64,000 nucleotides of DNA from Lycocorax pyrrhopterus obiensis (Eukaryota > Chordata > Aves > Passeriformes > Paradisaeidae): assembly GCA_014706295.1 (NCBI GenBank), contig JACSVZ010000004.1, positions 9,024,465-9,088,464 of the forward strand, in the 5' to 3' direction. Every line of letters begins with the position of its first letter. Position 1 is the stretch's first letter. The translations under genes and the position numbers were made by a program. The notes beneath the pieces were generated by a model. The model saw only the letters and a list, made by a program, of their open reading frames with translations. It did not search any database and was not told where the DNA came from. Positions 22,001 to 33,154 of this stretch are shown here, piece by piece.

Positions 22001-25000
22001 GCAAAGCTCACTGAGGCTGCTGGAGAGCTGTGTTCAAAAATTAACAAGTCCTTACACAGTGGAATATGCCCAGCCCTTTGCCCAGCTTACATCCTAGGAA
22101 AAGGGCTGGGAAATACAGAGTAGGGATTTTGCCTGGCTTTCAGTCATAGACATTATATAGAAATTTTGGATCATGCCTAAACAATCTTTAGGGAACATAA
22201 GAAGTGCTAAAAGAGTCAGGAGAGCCTGGTCACTTCTGTAACTCTGCTCACATGCAGACAATACTAAGACTGGCCTTAACAAGTGTCCACTCGTGCAATG
22301 GCTGCTCTGTGTGTGACTGTAATGATCTGCTGTCACTGGTGCTCAGCACCAGCTGAGGCAGACAGCAAAGGCACAAGTTAACAGGTCAGGACAGACCAAA
22401 ACAAGGACTTCGAGTTGCGTGTCCAGGAGAGCATCCAAGAGTTACCTGGGGACAGCCTCTGAGTTTGCCTTTCAGTTTGGTGATTGAGGCCACGAAGGAC
22501 TGAGATGCACAGGCTTGTGGAGAAGCTGACACCTCTGTGGCATGGACACAGCCTGGCCAGGGCCGTACCATGTGCTAAAGAACAGCCTTGCTGCCAGCTG
22601 GGGTAAAAAGGAAGGTGGAGGAAGGACTTGGGCTCTGTCTCTCTCAATGCCCTGATGGTCATCCCTGTCCTGACACAGCTACAGCAGCTTGTGCTACCAA
22701 ACCCCCACAAATCCTCCTGGAATTGCTGCAACTTTAGCATCCCATTGCAGGCTGCAGAGGCTGCAGTGCTTTGGGATTCTCTGCACAAGAGGTTGTTTGT
22801 TCCCAGCCCAGCTGTATCAGTCCTCTCTAATATTCCCATAGTGCCAAGTCAGCTGGGTTACCTCAAAACACCTTTGCTGGGGTGTGAAGTGGCTGGTGCT
22901 TTCTCTGAAGTTCTTTATGTAGGCCAGGTTTGAAATCCTTTGATTTCAACAGAAGCCTACCCGCTGAGTTCTGTATACTTTGAATTAAGCACTGTATACA
23001 TAGATTTTCCACTTAGGGCAATGAAGGGCTTGGTTATTCTGTCCTCATTAACACTGATGGGATCTGGGCATCCAGATTGTTTGTGTAGCTTTAGAAATGC
23101 CAGCCATAAAGCACAATATACTCATGTAAAGCATATGTGGCCTTTGCTGGGATTCAGCAGGAGCTGTTTCTGGTAATAAAAAATAGTTATTAGTGAAAAC
23201 CGCCTGCACCCCAGAGCAATGATGAGACAGTGGAATTTATTCCATCGCATAGACCTGTTGATTAAAACCATCATTCATATCACTGAAAAATGAACAGCCA
23301 CAGAGACAAACTACCCTGGAGCTTGCTCTTTCATTCCATAGTAATCATTTCACACAACATAATTATCTTGAAAAGTTGCTGATGACAAGGCTAAAATACA
23401 AAAATATTCACGAGTATCTCCACGAACAGTTTATTGATGTGCTTGCTAAATTTTCAGCACATACAGAGGTTGGGAGAGGTCTTTGCTTGTCTACATTAAC
23501 ATTTGCATTTGCTGTTCATAAGAAAATATGGGCTTGATGATGTTAATTGCAGCTTTTTCATCTTTCTGCTTCAAGCTGTATTATAACTGACCTAGCTTAA
23601 ATCTGCAGTACTAAAGGGATCCAGAACCAGAGGGATATATCCTGTCTCCTGTCTTCTGTGATGTTCCACAACATGCCCTCCAATCCGAGCTTCAAGGCAG
23701 CTAACACACCACTGCCCAAGCTCTCCTGTCTAAAGGCAGCGCTGGGTAATCTGGGCAGAAAAAGGATGCAGAGACCTATTTTACTATAATTCTCCTGTGA
23801 ATGGCACAGGCTCAGATGGAAAGCAAAGCTTGTGTGAGGTTCCAGAGGTGCTGAAAATGCCCACGTAGGTTGTACCACAGCTGTGGGCAGCAGTTAAGGA
23901 CTGAATCACAAGGCAGCTTCTGTGGTTACAGTTATCAGCATAATGTTGTGGCACAACATCATGAACTGCCTGAACAGGCAGGGGAGGTTTGCTTTGAAGG
24001 AAATTCATGCAACAGAGAGAAGTCGAGCTACTCATTTTGGGTGCAGCATAATTAATGAAAGCCATTCTGGGAAATGCCCAGGTCAGTTTCCCATGGGCAC
24101 AAGGCACCAAAGTCCAAACCTGATGCAGTGCAACTCAGAGTGATGCCGGGCCTTGCACCCAGATGGAAGGAGTCTTCTGTCCCTGTCTCTGCTGCACTTC
24201 CCAGACAGCGCTGTGAACTCCAGACACACTTCAGGAGGAGGAGTGGAGAATATAAAAGGCTGAGGAGAGCTGCATCCTTACAAAAAATGTGAAGGACAGG
24301 TAGATATGGCTCCAGCAGTGCTTTTCCTGGGAACAGACCCACCAAGCAGCAAGGGGTGGTGGCATCAGTGTGGTTAAAGCCTCTCAGTGTGCTCTGCTTT
24401 ACACTTCACCCCTCTCTCAGATGGAGACCGGCGATGCAGGAAGAGAGATAAAGAGGCCTTATTTCTCACAACAGCCCCGGAAAGTCTGGCTTTCCAACAG
24501 CTCAGGAGCTGCACACTGGGCTTTCAGGAGTGGGATTTGTGCTCCTTGCAAGAAGGAGGCAGTGGAGCAATATGTTTTTAGACAGAAAATATCAAAACAA
24601 AATGAAAATACATAAGCGTTTGTTATCTGAGGCTATGAGCTGTATCTTGCAGATTCAGGGAAGCAGCTTGGCTGAATCCCTCTGGAGGCACCAAAGCCTG
24701 ACTGGGAGCAGGGCCAGAAAAATCAGCACTTGGGAAAACACTGCTGAAAGATTACAGTTCATCCATACAGGAGCAATTAGGATTTTCCCAGTGAAATTAT
24801 TAAGTCCAGGCAAGTATATATGGAAAAGACACACAATGCCATCCAGAGGAGAAGGAGGTTGACCAGCTGGAGTGATGCCAGTGGAGAACCACCAGGCTGG
24901 TTGTAGGCACTGACTGGCTACACCAGGGCTGTAGAGCCCAGAGAAGAGGGAATCTCCATCCTTGGGATACTGAGAAAGAGGATACGAACCACAGCCAAAC

Positions 25001-25934
25001 CCTTACAAACACCATCTTCACCAGACCCTAATCTACTGCTGTCAGACAGGTCTCTAAAACTGACACTTTTGGTGCTTGCCCAGAATGCTTCGGAAGGAGA
25101 CACCAGAAATGAAGGTAATTCAGGTAAAACATTGGATCATCACAGGTGAAAAGGACACCTAGCGCACTTGCAACTGGCTGATGTTATTAAAAAGATATTT
25201 GGTATGGAAGAATCCTCTGCAACAGCTTATCCAAAGCAGGGTGTTTGTTTTACCTGCTTACTTCCCTGCAGGGTGCTTCCTTTGCTTTTCTGAGCAGACA
25301 AACCTCTAACAGAGATCACTAAATATTTCTGATTTATGCTGGTACATAGAACTAGAGAGTGTGTTGACAAGCAAAAGCAATTTAATTGCAGTCAGGTTGC
25401 ATTTTTAAATCCTCAGCCCCTGACCTTCAAGAAAAGTCTGACTACAGTGAGCACAGAAAGCACATCTGTCACTGTGCTGGGGAAAAAGAACGGGAAGCCA
25501 AAAACCAGAGTATGTCCATTCTGAAAATTAGCAGTTCATATTTTTTGCTCTGCATTTAATAAGCTTCTGATTAAAGAAGATTTTCAGGGTTTCCTAAATA
25601 CGGTTTCTTCTCTGGCTTAAGTCAATTTGGTATGTGTACACTCAAGAAAAGCCCATGTGTTTAAGTCAGAAAATCTGCATTAATATTAATGTTGAACAGC
25701 AAAGGAATTTGGGAGTTGGACTATTTGGCAGTTCTAAGAAATGTACTCAAAGGTGTGCTTAACCCAAGACATAACCCATTTTTGTCATCACCCAGCAGTT
25801 TCAAAGGACAAAAAGAAGTGATGCCACTGGCATTTTTCCAGCATGGGAAGGATGCAGCAAACGTCAGGACCTGACTGATTATCCCAGGGCACCTCCACCC
25901 TAATTGTCACTCCAACACAGAGCTCCCTGGTGGC
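19021..25934. other. gene-free stretch with a possible conserved non-coding element
   Basis: No supported exon on either strand. About 23215-23600 has an even AT-rich composition with many TAAT, ATTA and CATTTGCATTTG cores and no open frame or repeat signature, resembling distal developmental enhancers in vertebrate genomes. That impression cannot be tested without cross-species alignment. Confidence 0.4.
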
Positions 25935-26022
25935 CTCCATCAAGTCATTTCTCCTGTCTGACCTAATTTTCTCAGCTGCAGAAGCAGGATAATACTGACT
26001 CATATAGGATTTATGACAGGAA
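25935..26022 (+). repeat. MIR SINE 3' fragment
   Basis: The segment reads CAAGTCATTTCTCCTGTCTG, then TTTTCTCAGCTGCAGAAG, then GGATAATACTGACTCATA. This follows the order of the MIR core and tail (CAAGTCACTTAACCTC; TTTCCTCATCTGTAAAATGGGGATAATA; CCTCATAGG). It is diverged and the 5' part is not recognisable. Confidence 0.6.
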
Positions 26023-26900
26023 AAGGATTTATTTTATCTTACAAACCACAACTGAGAGATGCCAGGAGTTAAAGGCCCAGTGTGGCAGCAGCAGAGAAAT
26101 GTGGGATCTCTCGCGTTAGGAATTTGGTGTTTAATCAGCTGGGGCTGACCCAGGGAGAAAAAGCAGCACTTGCATTTCTAAAGAGGAAATTGTTGTTCTG
26201 ATTAATTATTCTGTACTTTATCTATATGTTTAATTTTATTTTTCCATTCATCCAACTAAGAGACCATGGAATAATCTGTGATTTTGTTAAAGGAACAAAT
26301 AATATGATGAATTTTGTACTTTTTTTTTCCTTATAAGCATGACCATTTCATTCCACTTTGTAAACTGGTGATTGCTGACAGGGTTACATAAAACTTTGAG
26401 AATGTTTATGGCAGGGACTTATTCCACTGCTCAGGTTTCCCAAACAAGACAGATATGCCAGGTACACAAGAACACCCTAAAAATGTGGAAGAACTTCTGC
26501 CTATGGCATTTCCGCTGCTCTCAAGACCTGTGCCAAGTCTCCTGGTTTCCTCGAGAGAATCATTAATGTTCTCCTGTCAAGTGAAACTTGATAAATCTCC
26601 ACTGGGGGTCTCTGTTCTTCAGAGTTCCCAGGTTTCAATGCCAACTCAATGCCCTGAGACTGACTCGAAGTTCTTCAATGGGAAGGAGACCTGAGAGCCT
26701 CCACGAAGCACAGGAGGGCTGTGGGTAAAACTGCGCTGACTTCCCAAAGGGAGGACCTGACCAACCCTCCAGGTCAGATGGTTTACAGAGAGCAATGGAA
26801 AGCCCATTTTCCAGCACTACTTCATTTTCCCAACTAGTCCCCCTTTGGATTATTACCCACTCACATGCAGGGAATACTTGATAGCCATGACCACGATCCT

Positions 26901-27045
26901 AAGGAATCACAGAACAGTTGAGGTTGGAAAGGACCTCATGAGATCCCCGAGTCTAACTTGCTTGGTCAAGCACAGTCAGCCAGAGCAGGCCGTCCAGCTC
27001 TGTACCCAGCTGGGTTTTGAACGTCTCTACACATGGAGAGCTTCC
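26901..27045 (-). repeat. CR1 LINE 3' fragment, reverse orientation
   Basis: AATCACAGAACAGTTGAGG, followed by TTGGAAAGGACCTCATGAGA and later CAGCTGGGTTTTGAACGTCT, is the typical antisense start of a CR1 tail (consensus order: AATCATAGAAT, GGTTGGAAGGGACCT, TTTTGAATGTCTCC). The element is truncated and diverged. CR1 is the dominant LINE of birds and other sauropsids, so it supports the organism call. Confidence 0.8.
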
Positions 27046-30000
27046 AAGACCCACAGCATTGCTACTGTAGTGAGTTGATCACAAAACTCCTGAGAAGTGA
27101 ACCAGCTCTGAGAAGGAGACTGAACTTAGAAGTCCAGCAAAGACTGCTTCCCACCCAAAGTGTTTTACAGGACCATGACAACCAGGTCCATAATTCTGGC
27201 AAGATGCATTGCTGTGTTTGAGAAGAGCTTTCACAGCTGTAAGGAAACACTTGAAACTCTGGTTCCTTGGCCCATGGATCAACCTAGAGCTGGAGTTCAG
27301 AGAAAGGGAAAAATGCAGATCTACAAGCCATTAGGGGGCTGCAGAGGATGCTGCAGAGGAAGCCAGGGGTGGATGCCAGAACACTGGAGGCAGATTGAGT
27401 CTCTGGCTGGAGTGAGGATCAGCCTATGGCTCTGTCCTGAGGAACACTTCATCTAGAGCTGGCCTTGGAGGCTGGGTGTTCATGTCAGGGTGCAGCTCAG
27501 GGCTGAGGCAGGAAGAAAGGCCAGAGGTACAACTGGGTTTTCAGAAGGCCAGGACCCAACAGAAGCTGTTTCTGCAAGCAATTGTGCTTCAGCAATAGCT
27601 GACCTTTTCAAGGATTTGAGACTCAATACAGAAACATTCAAAGAATGTGCATATACACCATTTAAACATTACTACAAGTCCCCAGTGGCTACAAAACCCA
27701 CTGCCAAAATCTGAGAGAAGACAAAAGATATCTATTTTTGGCAATGAATTAGTCAAGTTAATTAACACAGGAGTTTGTTATAACTTAAGGGTCTCAAACT
27801 GACTGATAATATTTGTGAAGGTTTCAAAATCTTCTCTAGACCATAACTTTTTTTTTAACCTTAAGAAATTATATGGAAGACATAAAAGAATATTTTAACT
27901 GAAAAGGTCAATGCTTGCAAGTCAACAAATTAATAATTTAAAGTTGTCTGTGGGATGTAAGTTTGACCCTGTGATACTTGTGCCCTAGAATGATGTGCTC
28001 ACACACTGGTTTTCAGGCACCGAGGGCTGTGTACCCTCAAACTTCTTGTGCTGCAGCTGTGTGACATGGCCACACTGTCCACACATCATGCACCTCTCGT
28101 TATTAGCTGTCTTTTTCATTTTCTCCTCTTTGCTCCCGCTCCACTCAATTAGCAGGCTGTGACTGAACAATGTTTAACAGTGAGCAAGAAGCCTCAAGTG
28201 AAAGGACATTTGCCTTTAGAACAGAAAAATGGGAGGAGTACCAGAGCATCTAATGAGATATATACATAAATAGGTCAGTATTTTATTGAACCACAAAGGA
28301 ACATCCTTTGTAAAGGATTAAAAAAAAAAAAGGAAAACTGGTAGTTTTCTTCTTTAGATTCATGACCAGAATAATGAAGTGGTGTCAAACATCACAGGAC
28401 ATTTGGATGCATTTATTAATAAGGAACAGGGAGCTTTTCTAGGAGTCGGGCAGGACTAAGCTGCCAGATAATTAGTGGAAGAATTATTTTATTGCCATCA
28501 ACTATTGCTTCTGGTACCAAACTAAAAATTTAAAAAGCATTAGCTAGTCATTGTTTTCATTTCACTTCAGGAAGTCTGCAAGAGATACAAGATTCCTTAC
28601 TCGATGTACAAATTCTCCAGACTTACTGAACTGGGATCAAATCAGCATCTCGACCTTTCTAACAGTAAAAGTTTTCAAGAAAGGAAGTGAAAAAAATAGC
28701 AACTTTTATTCTTCCTCACTCCTTCTTTCAATTTTTTCTCTTTTTAAGTCTAATTTTACCTCTTTTCATGTTGCCACTGAAAAAGAGAGAAAGGAAAACA
28801 AACACAAAGGGAATAAAGCAAAATTTAAACCTCTATTCCTGCACTTGGGAACAAAACAATGCTCTGTGGTTTTAAACAACAATTTCATTCAGTGAGGAAC
28901 TGAATTTCCTGGTGATCTTTCATGCAGGTATAATGCTTTGGAGTAAGGATTGCAATCAAACAGAAGAGGAAAAAGAGATGCAGCTGTTTTGTGAGAGCTC
29001 CCACAGGCTGCTGGAGAGCCTGCAAAGAGCTGCTGACCACCAAAAGAGCCTCTGAAAGCCCTCACTGCACTTACCTTTGAGCTCTCAAATCTCTACAACT
29101 CTCCTGAGTGCACTCTGAATCACAACAAATAAATTTGTGCCTCCACTTCCCTCAGCAGAATAAACCCAAAGTGTAGGGAAGCCATTGTAAAGCTGACATC
29201 AAATTTAACAATATTGAAATGATTTAATTTATAAACATTATTGAAATTATTTAATTCGTAAAATTGGAATGCCCATGGTAATGCAGGCAGCAAAAGGAAA
29301 GCTGAATGACAACTGCACCAACCTGAAACCTGGATCCACAGCAAGTGGCTCAAAGCCCTCTGGTGCCCCTATAAAGCTTCCAGGTTTCCTGGAGGTCTGA
29401 CTTCAAGGATGTGGTTTCTAGGAAAAACATTGCTTTTTATTGCTCCTTTAGTAGCACCAGGAACACAGAAAATTAACAGAGCTTTAGGACCTGCTTGAAA
29501 GATGTTTAAGGTAAGGCTGTAATTATACAGAGTTTAAACAGCACTCACAAGATTTTAAAAAATATACAGCTCCCTGTAACAGGCATTTTGAACCACGTGG
29601 TCAAATCAAGCCAGTGTTGACAGACACCAAATCTCCAGCGAAGGTGTGGAAACCCTTGGAGGAGACAGGCTGGTAATTATAGTGCAAACCCCGAAATGGG
29701 TGACAGCCAGCAGTGGAGCCAGTGGACGTGTCACTGCTGCCCCACGGGTCACCTACTGGCAAAATAGATTTATGCTTGTGAATACAGTAATATAAAACCC
29801 AGGGTAAACCTGAGCTCTTGACTGTTCCCAGATATTACAGTAGTGGAGACAGAAATAAAAAAAATAATTTAAAAAATCACTGCTTTTGAAGTGTTTTCTT
29901 GACCTGCACTAGCACCTCTCATTTTAATATTTATTCATTGACTAAGAAGAACCACTGAAGAGAGAAATAATTCCTTGGGGAAAAAAAACCCCTACAAATA

Positions 30001-30177
30001 AAATCATTTTCCCAGTGGTTCTGGGTAGCTGGTGGTTCATCTCTTAAAGCCAGAGCATTTCTGGGGACGATAAGAAGGGTCAGCCTAGAAGAAGGGTGGA
30101 AACACTGACATCCCCTATCTCAAGAGCTGCTGGTGTCAGTGTGGTGGGGTAAGCAGCTGCTGCTGGTTCCAGTGCCG
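27046..30177. other. gene-free stretch
   Basis: AT-leaning unique sequence with no supported exon. It holds a short imperfect tandem duplication at about 29207-29265, in which a TATTGAAATGATTTAATT-type unit occurs twice. Confidence 0.5.
29207..29265 (+). repeat. imperfect two-copy tandem duplication (~28 bp)
   Basis: Two adjacent copies of a motif of the form A-TATTGAAAT-(G/T)-ATTTAATT-(T/C)-(A/G)-TAAA. Local slippage or duplication in AT-rich DNA; no function inferred. Confidence 0.7.
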
Positions 30178-30294
30178 TCACCCAGGGCTGCGGGCCCCCC
30201 AAAATGAGGGGAGGTGTCACCCAGGGCTGCGGGCCTCCCAAAATGAGGGGAGGTGTCACCCTGGGCTGCGGGCCCCCCAAAATGAGGGGGAGGG
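30178..30294 (+). repeat. 39-bp minisatellite, three copies
   Basis: Three head-to-tail units start at 30178, 30217 and 30256, each of the form TCACCCAGGGCTGCGGGCC followed by CCCCAAAATGAGGGGAGGTG. Copies differ by only a few bases. Because 39 is a multiple of three, the minus strand has an open frame with a 13-residue repeat rich in Pro and Gly (core LILGGPQPWVT). I found no gene context for that frame and read it as a by-product. Confidence 0.95.
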
Positions 30295-32673
30295 GGGTAC
30301 TTTGCCAGCCCCCGCTGCTGCAGCCCCGCTGGCGGCCAACAGGTGGCGTCACTGCATGCATGATAAATGGCATTTACTAGAAAAAGGTAAGTTCCGTAAA
30401 ATATTCCTTTCTTTTTAAGCCAAAAGCGCAAGTACTTCAACAATTTATTTTTTTTTTCCCTAGAAAAATAACTCCAGAGATGAGGTTAAACGTCGACCTT
30501 CCATGCAGCCCAGGAAGAAACACACTTCCCCAACTCCATCACCATGGAAGCGCAGTGAGGAAATAAATCTTCCAACCGGTCTCACCAACAGGCAAAAGCT
30601 CAAACACCCGGGGGCAGCGATGGAAGATCGGAGCCAGTGCCTCCACTCCCCTTCTCCTGCCTTTTGGGCTGACCTTTAGTCTCCAGTGTTTGGAGGAGCG
30701 TGAAGGCTTTTCACGCTCTGTCAGCACACCTAACAAGCAGGGCGTGCAAACTCATTGTTTACAGAGGCAGTGCTTGGAGTTTTTCCCTTCTGGCAGCAAA
30801 AAGGACCATGGACGTTTTTTGGCCAGGACTGCAGGGATACAGGAGGCCCAGGCTGCCAATTTGAAGCCTGGCAGGTGTGGCCTCACCACCCTGCAGACAG
30901 GCATTTGCTCTGCTCACACCTCAAGCTGGCGAGACACACTAGTCTGGCCAGGGCCACCCACTCCTGCTGATCCATGGGTGGGGAGGCCCAGTGCCACTCT
31001 CAGGCATGGCACCCACAGCTACTCAGATTGCCACTCACTCTCCCTGCCAAGCCTGGCAGCAGGGCCAGGGCTGTGCTGTCTTCACCAGTGGGGAGGGACT
31101 CATGTGCTTTCCCAGCCCAGTCAGCACCAAGCACAGGCATTTGCAGTCATGGCTCCTGTGCCAGGAACAGCAATGACACCTCTTTCTGCTAAATAAGCAG
31201 TGCAGGTAGTCCTTTTACACCACAGATGCTTTGCAGGCCATGTCCTGCCCCAGTCTTCTGGCAAGAAGAGCTTAAAGATTTTTAAAAGCACTTGGTGAGT
31301 GAAATAAGCCCCCCAATACACACAGCCCTGCTGCCTGCTGCTGCTGAGCCACTGAAAAGTAAATTGGGTATTACATCCCTTTGTTGGCTCCAAAGAAAGC
31401 TCTGCATGTTTGTACACATGCTGGGTGGGGTGCACAGGGTGGTTTTGGGGTGCAGATGACAGCAGTTCCATCCCAAAAGCGCCCGGAGCCGGATGGCTGC
31501 GATAGCACAGCGCTATTGATCCACAGGATGGGATGTGCACGTTCGCACGGAGGACGAACGAGAAGGACCAGTAAAACGCGTGTGGGTCGTGCTGACAGCC
31601 AGTCCCACGCTCCCAGTGCCCTTCCAGTTAGAACAGGGAATGAACACAGCTCCCACCTGCAGCACAACCACACCTTCTTAGGAGGGACCCTTTACATGGA
31701 CCCACACCAAAAATCAATAATAATAAAAAAACAGTATTTAAAGAGCAGGTTCTGATGCCAAGGGTTTAGTGGTGATCAGCAGCACTTCCACCACGACCAA
31801 GAAGAGAAAGAAAGGCCTTGCCTCCAGCCTTGGTGGGAAAGCACAAGGAGAGCTGGCAGCATCCCTCCTGACCCACTTCTGGAGGTCAGTTGAGTCTTGA
31901 TACTGCAGCATTTACCTTCACTGGTCTCAATCCCAAGTCTACTGGGCTCTTCCCAATTCTGCAGAGGCTACAGCTATAGCAGGGAGCCCTGCTCTGTGCC
32001 CTGCAGTCAGGATAACAAGGCCCTTGCCATGGCACTGCTCTGCCTGCCTGCCAAATAGCAGAACCCTCCCCTCCCTTAAATCTCTGCTGTCGATAAAAAA
32101 AAAAGCTCTTTCTCTAGCACCCAGCTTGTTTCTTGTCTCTGATGTGAGTGAACCCCCCTGGACTGGCACAGTCCCTACAGCACAGTGCTCCCAGCGTGGC
32201 TTGTTTTACAGCACAACAAGAGCTGCTTACACAGGGCAGGGCTCCCACTTCTGTGCCCACTTGGGTCCCTGCCCAGACTCACCGAAACCACCTGCATTGG
32301 AGCAATAGGAGAGTGGCAAATTTGAGAGCCTCAGAGTGCCAAGCAGATATGGGGATTATTTCAACTTCATGGCTTCCCAGTGCCACGCACACACTTCTTG
32401 AAGAAATCCCTTAAAACTGTCTGCTTCCAAATAACCTGTATACATCACTGGCCCCAAAGACAACACATGATGAAATGGCCTTACAAAACAAATCCTTACA
32501 TTTCAGCCCAGCAGAGCATCCAAGTGCACAGCAAAGCCAAGACAAATACTGCACTGCTTTCGCCTGGAAACGTCCGTGGCTTGAAAATCCCCATTGTTGC
32601 TCTATCCCAGAAAATGATTCATCCTCCCCACGGGGTTTTGCCTTGCCTCCGCACATTTCGCAAGGCTCCTGGC
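30295..32673. other. gene-free stretch upstream of the divergent SDR exon
   Basis: GC-moderate unique sequence with a few CpG-bearing patches (about 30480-30640 and 31480-31610). Open frames overlap on both strands without codon bias or splice-site pairs. Regulatory sequence for the exon at 32.76 kb may lie here but no specific element is claimed beyond the TATA-like site. Confidence 0.45.
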
Positions 32674-32681
32674 TTTATAAC
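32674..32681 (+). promoter_or_regulatory. TATA-like element of the divergent SDR exon
   Basis: TTTATAAC lies 80 bp upstream of the chosen ATG, so a start site near 32705 would leave a short leader. There is no CpG island here, in contrast to the related exon at 62 kb, which suggests restricted expression. Inferred from position and sequence only. Confidence 0.45.
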
Positions 32682-32760
32682 AGCGTGGTGCAGGCGGTGA
32701 CTCCTGGCAGATTCCTCGGCTCGCTTGAGAGCAAGGAGGCAGCAGCTAATCCTCCTAACG

Positions 32761-33154
32761 ATGATTTTCCTCCTGCAGCATTTCTTCCTGCTGGCCATAG
32801 ACCTACTGCTCGCCATGACCCTCTCCTGCCTCTTTTATGCCTTCGCGTGCATTTCCATCATGTTTCTGGCCTGCTGCATTATCATCTTTTCCTTTGGCAC
32901 CATGGAGAGGAATGCTGATGTGAAAGGGAGAGCAATTGTAATTCTTATGTCCAACAGTTCCATTGGGAGGATGTTTGCAAGGAACCTGGATAAAGCAGGT
33001 TTCGGGGTGTCTGCTGCACAATGGCCTGCTCAAGAGAAGAGGACAGTGGCCGAAGAGTGCTCGTCAAACAAGGAGGTAGCCCAGCTCCGCCTGACTGAAG
33101 ATGAGTATCAGAAGACAGTGAAAACCTTCATAGAAAGCCACTTATCCCTGAAAG
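32761..33154 (+). CDS. first coding exon of a divergent SDR9C-like dehydrogenase (degenerate cofactor motif)
   Basis: The exon encodes 131 residues plus one base and ends AAAG|GTAACT. The ATG has A at -3; the frame is open slightly upstream without another ATG. Residues 3-46 form two closely spaced hydrophobic segments, a topology like that of HSD17B2. Residues 56-83 (GRAIVI onward to FGV) correspond to the first Rossmann strand, loop and helix of SDR9C enzymes and align without gaps to the exon at 62.1 kb. The last 23 residues, ending SHLSLKG, also align without gaps to the end of that exon (SHLPERG), and both exons stop in phase 1 at the same point. However, TGCDSGFG is replaced by LMSNSSIG (residues 62-69): the Thr and first two Gly are lost. 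The Asp of LDVT is Arg (residue 110). Either a pseudoenzyme, a fast-evolving paralogue or a decaying copy. The intact frame and clean donor argue against simple decay. No catalytic exon (NNAG, YxxxK) was found nearby. Confidence 0.6.
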
